From Diphasiastrum complanatum (Eukaryota > Streptophyta > Lycopodiopsida > Lycopodiales > Lycopodiaceae), in assembly GCA_029204225.1 (NCBI GenBank), contig CM055102.1:518839-582838 (forward strand): a DNA stretch of 64,000 nucleotides, written 5' to 3'. Positions within the stretch are counted from its first letter, which is position 1. Each line of letters opens with the position of its first letter. The notes beneath the pieces are model-generated. The model had not been told where the DNA came from, searched no databases, and was given only the letters and a program-made list of their open reading frames with translations. The translations under genes and the position numbers were made by a program. Shown piece after piece: positions 56,301 through 64,000 of this stretch.

Positions 56301-59059
56301 TATGTTTATTTACCGCATCGGATTCATGAATCTGTATTGTTCTTATATGTAATATTGCAATTTTCTCTCTACTCATTGGATGTGCGTGTTAGGAGTGTTC
56401 TTTGCATGCAACCTCGTATCAGGTTACCTGTTTGGCAATGAGGGTTTGGGATCCACATTCTATAGTTTTTGGACATGAACTTGTTCAATTCATTTTGAGT
56501 TCTAGGGAGAGAACTACTTCTTATTTTTTCTATAGTGCTTTGATGTTCAGCATGTTTGGATCATAAGATTCTTCTTTGTTGGGTGCCCATGAATATGCAT
56601 AATTTTTGTGTTTTTGAATCACCAAAGTTAAGGTGCTTATATATATTGATTTTGCTAGGTTCTGTCAATGTTGTTGCTTTTGTGCATTGTTGAGGATATT
56701 TTTTATAGCAACTTGTTTCCTATATTACGGCACTTCTATAGTATTTTACAAATATTCATATGGGGCACAAGAAATGAAAATTGAAATCTCCAAATTATTG
56801 TCTTCTTTTTTTGAAGATTGATGTAGCACACTCATAGATGTGCAACGTTCTGATTGCGTTCCCAAAAACTGTAGCGTTTCGGATCAATATGTTGTGTTTT
56901 TTTAAAATTTATTTTGGATCAAAATGTTATCATTGATCCATGGCGTTTGATTTTCTTATAGCCTAGATTATAAACTACCATCCAAAAACTAACTAGTCAT
57001 GACATTCAAAGAATTTAAACTTTAACAAATTGTGCTATAGTCAACCTTGGATACCTTGGATAAATGTTAGGCCTCAGGTGCAACAAAAAAGTAACTATTA
57101 TAGAAGTTTAACATTATAACAATTAAATAGGGTGATCACAAAAGAAATTAACATATTTCAAAGTATTTGGGGAATCAAATAAGGATGTGAACATTTATGG
57201 AGAGAATCAAGTAAGAACATGCACAAATAATTGTGAGGGGCATTAAACAAGATCCTTTGCTGATGGGTTGAATCCACTTCTTTTGTTGTGAATCCTCCCA
57301 ATTGATGACGGCTTAGTGATGGACCAAAATCCTCATAGCTAACAAAACAAGTTGTTGAAGCCCTAACCCTAACAGAGGACTAACAGAGGATGGATCCTTG
57401 GGATACATGCTCACCAAAAAACAAGATCAAATTGGTCACCATTCACTTCTTTTAAATTGGTTCACTAGACCTCCCATATAAGTGTAAGTGACACTTATCA
57501 AGGGTAGGTTCTTAATGAGGAAGTAAATTATTCTAACAAATAACAATTAACACTTTTTCTTTGTAAAATTCTTGGCAGTAAAAGAAAATCAACTAATGCG
57601 AAGGGTTAACAATTATAGAGGTAACATTTAACTAGGGTTGACTGTAGCAATGACGTAATGACGCATACTAAATAGGTCGTACAAAGCATACACATAGCAC
57701 TTAGCATACCAAATTTAAAACTTGAAACTTCAAGGTAACTACAAGTTACAAGATACAAAAACATTAAAATGATCCACATTCCACACATGCCTCATGAGAA
57801 TGATGAATATGTCATAAACCATCTGATATATATGAAAGAGTGGGCCAATGGCCAAGTACATGAGTATGATAGATGGACAATGGACTCATAGAGTCACGTG
57901 ACATGAAAATAACTTGCAAAATCCTATGACTCATAGGCATCGTGATTAGATGTGGTGTAGTAAACCAACCTGCTAAGTTTTTTCCACCTACATAGTTGGA
58001 TATGTTGCTATAGGTGATGAAATTCAAAAAAAACCTTAAAGTTGATGCAATGAATGATTTGAAGTGAATTATAGTATTCTAGATGCCAAGGTACTTAGTG
58101 TGTAGGCTATTGGAAATATAAAAATTATTTGTGAATTTGTAGTCAATGTTTTTCAATAAATAACTATGCAAAATGAACGGTTTTGGTGTTGGGTCTTGGA
58201 TGATCTTAGGTACAATGATGTGATTTTTTAGTCCACTATGAGCCATCACGAGATTATGTTACAAGGCCTCATGAGTTGTGCTACGACCCCCTATGAGTTT
58301 GGTTACAAGTGACTATGACTCAATAATGACGCAGTCACTAGATCACTAAAAACACGTCCTCATTCCCAGAATAAGTCTCTAGTCATAGGTATGGCTCCCT
58401 TCACAAGTTATTACAATTACTCCGAGCTTCTATGACTTCTCTACGAGTTGCCCCATCAAGGCTTATGAATTATGAAAACTCATAGGTTAAATACATGACT
58501 CTACTTTTAGTCCACTGTGATGTGAACCCCCAGTCATCTAAGTACAAGGGCCATAATGCTCCCTTGCCCTAAAAAGTGTTTACAATCTCGGCATCCTTTG
58601 GTATTCGTGGTGTTTCCATAGTGTCTCCTTCTCAACTCGGGACTCTTCGAATGACTTTACCTCTCCAACATCAATTACATTACACTGGTTGTGATTTTTG
58701 GGAACCACATTAGGGGTTTCCCGGGTTTGGGAGCAACTTGAGCAGTGAGGACCCATCCACAATGCATCATTTACCCTCTTCACTTTAGTGAAGAGAGCCT
58801 TTGAGAAATCATAGCACTTGTTCTGCCCGTGACATTGATGAATTTGAATTTGAACTCCTCATCTATGTCATTGAAGATCTCTATCCCATTCTCCCCACCT
58901 CTTTATCCAAGCGGTAATCCATGGTTTCCCTTTGCCTTGGTGCACAAATGTTATCCATCCTATCCATAAAGGAGGTGATTCTATGAGAATAGAAAAGTTT
59001 CACACCATCATGATTGGTCACATTATGGCCAAAGTTTATTGTTCTATCCTTCAGTTAGA
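56301..59059. other. Putative intron/intergenic DNA, no gene seen
   Basis: T-rich, then AT-rich sequence. Short frames match no family I know. A CCCTAACCCTAAC at about 57361 is only two telomere-like units. Confidence 0.4.
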
Positions 59060-59950
59060 TGTGAGCAGTGGGGCCGAGATCTGACGTCTTCATGCTTTTG
59101 GATAGGTTGGTTTTAGGGCCAATTATTCGACATTAGACCATATTTTTACATTGCGATCCATTATTGAGGAAGCTCGATTCGACTCTGTTCCGAGACATCT
59201 GCTCATCCAGAGATTGCAGGAGTTGGGATTTCATGGTGACACTATTTTTGTAGTCATGGCCCTTTATGAGAGAGTGTTTGGTCGCTTCAGGTCAGAGCAA
59301 GGTATCTCCCTGTTGGTGGACGTCGCTATTGGAGTGAAGCAGGGTTGTTGTCTCTCTCCTACATTATTTGGCTTATATATCGATGAGTTGGCATGTATTA
59401 TTGAGATAGGATGGTGGTTGTGTATGTAGCTTATGCGATATATTGATCTCTGTTCTTCTTTATGTAGATCAAGTGGCTCCTTTATCCAAGTCCAGAGAGG
59501 GGTTATAGAGACATTTGGATGCACTAAACCTATTTTGTTCTCGTTGGATGTGGACGTTAATATTAAGAAGACCAAAGTGATGGTCTTCATTACATCCCAA
59601 GCTTTTATGCAACGACACGAGTTATTGTGGATAACCAACCATTGGAGGTGGTTTCATCGTACACATACTTGCTGTTCAGTTCTCTAGCTACCTTTAGTAT
59701 GAGACATGTAGCCTTTGCCAGATTGGGGAAGGGTCAGGCCTTTTTGGTTCAGCTTGAAAGATAGTGTATTAGAAGCCATATCCAAGATGCTCCTGGTTTA
59801 TTTGATACTATGGTTACTTCTACTACTATTTATGCTGTAGAGTCTTGGTGTACTAGTCTTGCTTTAGCAGAGTTGGCCAATATCTCGAGACTTCAGATTG
59901 CCATGCTCTCACGAATGATTAGGGCTAAGTCTTTAGTGGCACACCACATT
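59060..59950 (+). pseudogene. LINE (non-LTR retrotransposon) reverse transcriptase relic
   Basis: GFRANYSTLDHIFTLR (from about 59105), IIEEARFDSVPRHLL and GVKQGCCLSPTLFGLYIDEL (near 59330-59390) are typical of plant LINE RT domains (motifs 3 to 5). The FADD-type catalytic box that should follow near 59430 is lost to stops and frameshifts. Later pieces (SLDVDVNIKKTKVMVF) match the NxxKTxxM region. Dead copy, truncated at both ends. Confidence 0.75.
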
Positions 59951-60299
59951 ATTTTGACTTGAGTTTGCAATCCCAACTATATAGATAGAGGTGGTCTTTA
60001 AACAAGTCATTTTCTTGCATATACTTATTTAGATGGACAAGAGTAGGAGTTGCTACTCACATACATCACTTATTTCCTCACACTGCTCACAGACACAATA
60101 TAGTTAGGGTCATCGCTTGGTATTCCCAAGCAGTGCGCCTTTTGAGGGACTCGTTTGGCATATCCATATCTCACCTCCCAAGAGTTACATTGAGCACAAG
60201 TAGCATATTCTTATTGTATCTTCCAAAAGGACTCATTCATATATTCCCCTCTCTATCCACATATCCAATGTCCATAGTATAAAGTCCTCAATCCAAGGA

Positions 60300-60584
60300 T
60301 CCTATTTTAAGCATGCCAATCACGAGCAACACAAGGGAACCTGATGGTGGACAAACCAACCCAACCAAACCTAGGTCAAACGGATCTAGCCCCCGAGCTA
60401 TGGATCAATCACTCAGAGAGGAATGAGGCCTACCACCATCAAGTGTTTTAGGCCTACAACCATTAATTATGACCATGTACACATAAGGGCCCCAATTCCC
60501 TTATAGTCACAATTAACTTACGGGTTTTCTGTCTATCGGTCCCTAGCGTGGACACGCTACCCAAGACCAGCCATGGGCATGACA
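60300..60584 (-). repeat. Chromovirus gypsy 3' LTR start
   Basis: Minus strand TGTCATGCCCATGGCTGG starting at 60584, directly after the polypurine tract AAATAAGGGGGGAAAAA (60585-60601). The right boundary of the LTR (toward lower coordinates) is unknown; 60300 is nominal. Confidence 0.6.
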
Positions 60585-61045
60585 TTTTTCCCCCCTTATT
60601 TAAGTTCTGTCCTTGGAACTTAAAATTGGGAAAGTTCCTCCTTAAGCTTCCTTCTTGTTCCCTGGAATCGTCATCGTCCGTACATCCCTCCATCGAACCA
60701 GATGCTCGGTAACTATACGATTTCTCAATCGTTTAGTTCTAAGATCTTTTCGGGTTCAAGACGAGATACACCCGATGATTCATCCAACAGGTCCAATTGA
60801 TCTCCAGATCCAAGATGCTCTCCTTCACGTAGACTCTTCTTGAGATGACTAATGTGAAATACGGGATGCACTTGGGAACCTTTCGGATCCGATCTTTTTC
60901 AAGATCTTACAAGGTCCTCTTTATCTAGGGGACGATTAGTAATGCTAGCCGATATGCATTACACTTGAATCCTTCGGGATTCTCAGATATACCCAATCTC
61001 CCACTTGGAAGTCTCTCAGTGATCTTTTCAGATTTGCATAATGTC
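60585..61045 (-). pseudogene. pol: Gypsy integrase C terminus and chromodomain
   Basis: Minus strand: KRSLRDFQVGDWVYLRI (near 61040-60985), a GPCKILKKIGS piece and a VHPVFHISHLKK-like stretch (near 60905-60840), then a chromodomain-like tail EHLVRW...CTDDDDS..EGSLRRNFPNF (near 60710-60625). This order marks a chromovirus-type Ty3/gypsy element. The chromodomain normally guides insertion to chromatin. Frames shift several times. Confidence 0.75.
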
Positions 61046-61135
61046 GGTCCCTATCCTGGGCACTCTGGACATGAAATCCGCTACTTTCTGAAACTAGCCA
61101 TGGGCATGACATTTTTCCCCCCTTATTTAAGTTCT
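61040..61135 (-). repeat. Second polypurine tract plus LTR start fragment
   Basis: A second copy of GACAGAACTTAAATAAGG-, GGGGAAAAA and TGTCATGCCCATGGCTAG (LTR start at 61111, minus). It is cut after about 70 bp of LTR and joined directly to integrase sequence at about 61045. This indicates a deleted tandem arrangement. Confidence 0.7.
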
Positions 61136-62763
61136 GTCAAATGCTTACTATAACTCAATTTCCATCAAGGATAACATCCTCTCCGAGGAGATTGCTGAAA
61201 TATGAATACATCTAATCTTTTGATCACGCGAGCAATCCTTCTTTTAAACGATCAAGTATAACTAGAATCTGAACTATGATTCGTCAATCATAATTCATCG
61301 GATTTTTGTCCTATACTCAATAAAAGAAGGTAACTACCAATGATTAGAAGAACTTTAAGTTCAGAGTCATCTCTAGTTTAGCAAATACGGCCTTCCAAAA
61401 GTGACCAGCGAACTTCGAATCATGAATGTTCATAATGCCACTTTGGTAATCCGTAAAGCGAAAACAGATACTCTAATTACTTGGTCTTTACCCAAATAAA
61501 CATAGTCGATTTGGTAAGATGGCTAGTCATTACCAAAATTCCACTATCTTGTTTATTCTTCCGGGGTAATTTACCATGAACACAATCCTCTCCTATGGAT
61601 CAGTTATTCCCTAGAATCTGAGTTATGATTCTCCAATCCCAACTCTCCATATTCCCGAGACCATACCATATCATAAGAGTGTATTACAATTCTTAAAAGA
61701 CACATGAGTTGTTCTTGAAAGTCCTTTCCATCTGGAAAGTTCCAGACTTTTCCAACTCACATTCGGTGTTTATATAAGGATTGTAAACAAAAAACGCCCT
61801 TACTTTAGACATGGCACAAATTGTCATTCCAGAGTAAGGGTCCCAATCTAGAATACATCTAGATCTTTCTCTTAAGTTCTAATCTAGAATAACTTAAGAT
61901 TTACCGGAACCTCATTACATGAAGTTCTAACTTTTGGCAAACAACTATCCAACTCTCTTGAGTCTTGCGAGATAGCATTCCATCTTTTCCAAACGGGAAA
62001 AGATAAGTTCCAAAAGTTCTCGTGTATTCTATGCACACCCATCAGTGAATGAATCCAAAATGACTCATAAATGTTGTGACTTATAAGCAATACATTTCAA
62101 CAATAATATCCATAAGTAAGATTTCTATTGTTGATTTACAACAACTAACTCAGAAGTAGCGCTCCTGACTCGGTTAGTTGTATCAGATTTAGAAAATATT
62201 TAAATGTCTAGGTGTGGTACCAAAACACCACATTTAATCTGATTCTAAATCAATTCTAGGTCAATAAGCAATTCTCAATGAGAAATTACTATAACCCGGC
62301 GAGAAATTGTCTCAAACACGATTCTTATCAATATGCCTATGTACCAACAACTAGTTTATGCATGCAATAACTTAGTTTCATGGAATACTTTGTAGATCCA
62401 CAATATTAGAAGTTTGTACAAAAGGTATAATGATCCCACAAAGATTCACTACATAGCATATCTCTACAGATAACTAACTCCTGATCTGTATACAACATTT
62501 TCATAACCGAGAATCCTGTAACTTGGTTATCCTCTAAGAGAGCATATTTCTCAAAGAGTGCTATTTCACATCCAAAAATCTCAATCGGAGATTAACTCAA
62601 AAGAATATATTGCTAGCATGAATTTCCTTCCTTGCATCAACCCACGGATCTCAGTCCACACTAAGATCAAGTTGACTACTCCCAGCAAGGAACATGTTTC
62701 AACAAACCCCCATCTTGCAATAGAATTCCTTTGTTCAGACACACGTCAATCGGACTTGTTATC
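61136..62763. other. Unclassified AT-rich interval
   Basis: No gene or domain recognised. Short internal similarities (AATCTGAACTATGATTC near 61270, AATCTGAGTTATGATTC near 61615) suggest an old repeat. Decayed gypsy LTR or intron sequence is possible. Confidence 0.3.
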
Positions 62764-63161
62764 TGTTGAAGAGTAATGCCTATTTTACCCCTTTTGGCTA
62801 AGCATTAGTTAAGTTGTACATAACTCATGGGGCATGTTTTAATTAAATGCATGACCCCCCCTTTTGTTAAGTTATGTAAATTAGTGCAAGTGGCCCACTT
62901 GGCCAAGTAGCTCACTCCCATGGTTGACACCTAGACTTTCCATGCATGTAAAGGAGGTGCTTGCCTCACAAGGGATTTGGAGGACCCACGCCCTCCTCTC
63001 TCTCACTAGCAATTCATTTCTTCTTGAGACTTTTGAGTTTGTGAGATGCTCATGCAATTCTCCTTGTGTGTGATATTTCCATAGCCAAGTTTTCTCAAAC
63101 TTTCATAGTTGATCTAGCATCTGAGTTAAGATACTCCATAGCTAGGTCTCATAATTCTTCA
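62764..63161 (+). repeat. 5' LTR of copia J (398 bp)
   Basis: TGTTGAAGAGTAATGCC ... CATAATTCTTCA, ending directly before the primer binding site. Confidence 0.88.
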
Positions 63162-63173
63162 TGGTATCAGAGC
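63162..63173 (+). other. Primer binding site of copia J
   Basis: TGGTATCAGAGC, complement of the initiator tRNA-Met 3' end, abutting the LTR. Confidence 0.95.
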
Positions 63174-63630
63174 AGGTTGTCTAGCCTGTGAGTCTGAGAG
63201 TGAGAGAAACTTCAGTGCTTAGATTCTTGAGAAGATTCTTATCTTCTACAAGCACCTCAATCTTGAAAGAGGGAGCATTTGATCTACAGGTGTCAGATCA
63301 GGTGGAGTCTTGCACTGTTGGAGAGCTATTGGCAAGGGGAGTGGGATGATCCAAAAACTTTCTAAATCTGGCTAAGTTTTGGAGAGTTTTTCTGGAGGAG
63401 CTTACACAAAAGTAGGGCGCACTTTCTGTAGGGGCTTCTGGTTTCTGTTCCAGTGGAGCCTAGTGCTTGTGCTAGTGAGGCCACACCAAGTGGCAAAGAC
63501 AAAAGCAGGAGCTGAAGGGTTGCCTTGAAGTGGCTACATACCCTAGTTTGGGGTTAAACCCTTGTTGCTGGAAGCTGTTCTTTTCTGATCTCTTTCAAGT
63601 TGAGCTTCTGTTTTAAGCACAGATTTTAGC

Positions 63631-64000
63631 ATGGCAAGTCTTGGGGAGAGTTTGCTGGGTGAATCTAGCAAACTAGATGGCACAAACTACAGAGTGTGGA
63701 AGTTCAAGATAGCCAATATCTTGATGGATAAGAATTGCTGGGAGGTCATGACAGGTACAGAACCTGTACCAACATCTGATCCTGAATTGAAGGACTACAT
63801 GAACAGGAGACATAAAGCTCATAGGATAATCAATCTTTCTGTCAAGGACAATATTATTCCTCACATTTGCAATGCAAGGGATGCAGCTGATGCTTGGACA
63901 ATTCTGAAGTCTATGTTTGAAACAGTGGATTCAGCCAAGCTGGTGTATTTGCAAAACAGGTTACATACTCTCAAGATGGAAGCAGGTGCAACAATTGGTG
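63631..64000 (+). CDS. gag: Copia J gag (partial, runs off window)
   Basis: ATG at 63631 after a 457-bp leader; 123 codons without a stop to the window edge. MASLGESLLGESSKLDGTNY is followed by VWKFKIANILMDKNCWEVM, KDYMNRRHKAHRIINLSVKD, DAADAWTILKSMFE and YLQNRLHTLKMEAG. This is the typical N-terminal gag (UBN2-type) of copia elements, which forms the virus-like particle. No zinc knuckle is reached yet. Confidence 0.88.
   Translation, partial: MASLGESLLGESSKLDGTNYRVWKFKIANILMDKNCWEVMTGTEPVPTSDPELKDYMNRRHKAHRIINLSVKDNIIPHICNARDAADAWTILKSMFETVDSAKLVYLQNRLHTLKMEAGATIG

Larger units (their letters stand above)
62764..64000 (+). mobile_element. Copia element J, 5' end
   Basis: LTR, PBS and an open gag in order, running off the right edge. 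Only the 5' part is visible, so completeness and target duplication (5' flank TTATC at 62759-62763) cannot be checked. Short LTR and open gag suggest a comparatively well-preserved copy. Confidence 0.85.

Noticed and set aside
57355..57375. Telomere-like CCCTAACCCTAAC
   Set aside because: Only about two units; too short for an interstitial telomere.

Overview
This is nuclear DNA of a land plant, most likely a seed plant with a large, transposon-packed genome. The evidence is the dominance of Ty1/copia and Ty3/gypsy LTR retrotransposons with plant initiator-tRNA-Met type primer binding sites, a spliced plant cell-wall gene (XTH), an F-box-like gene and a plant LINE. Sparse genes, nested transposons and a possible giant intron fit a gymnosperm-like genome, but the species cannot be named from the sequence.

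Layout. 1-6504: tail of one gypsy-type, gag-bearing element, then a second copy (element D, + strand) sharing an LTR, with a 24-bp tandem array, a G-poor leader and a broken gag. 6541-7600: copia RT-RNase H relic B (-). 9190-18552: copia relic F (+), split inside its RNase H motif by element E (10159-16898, -), a D-family element with intact ACATT target duplications. 19171-25688: copia element A, whose 5' half (LTR, gag, protease, integrase) is inverted relative to its RT-RNase H and 3' LTR. The CTAGA target duplication is still recognisable, so two 862-bp LTRs now face each other. 26794-27937: solo LTR of the D/E family with CTAAA duplications. 28810-29378: possible PPR-like relic.

29986-31763 (-): a four-exon, apparently intact xyloglucan endotransglucosylase/hydrolase gene. 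32465-33860: copia relic K (-), next to the XTH promoter. 34282-40108: gypsy-type element H (+), with integrase, a tandem array, about 3.2 kb of accessory coding sequence, a polypurine tract and an LTR start. 40940-41145: strong palindromes. 42454-43866 (-): uninterrupted F-box/kelch-like gene. 44281-44799 (+): unknown ORF. 45078-51064: complete but decayed copia element I with two LTRs and ATAAC duplications. 51621-52290: CACTA-like end. 53840-54770: LTR-like segment rich in TCGCGA motifs. 55711-55800: likely first coding exon of a host gene with no later exon found in the next 8 kb. 59060-59950: LINE RT relic. 60463-61135: chromovirus gypsy tail (-). 62764-64000: start of a copia element J with LTR, PBS and open gag, running off the window.

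Most coding sequence is retrotransposon machinery (gag capsid; protease, integrase, reverse transcriptase and RNase H), largely broken. The sequences most likely to act for the host are XTH (wall xyloglucan remodelling), the F-box-like gene (possible SCF ubiquitin-ligase adaptor) and the exon at 55711. The most unusual structures are the internally inverted copia A, a potential long-hairpin source, and the accessory ORFs carried downstream of integrase by the D/E/H gypsy group.
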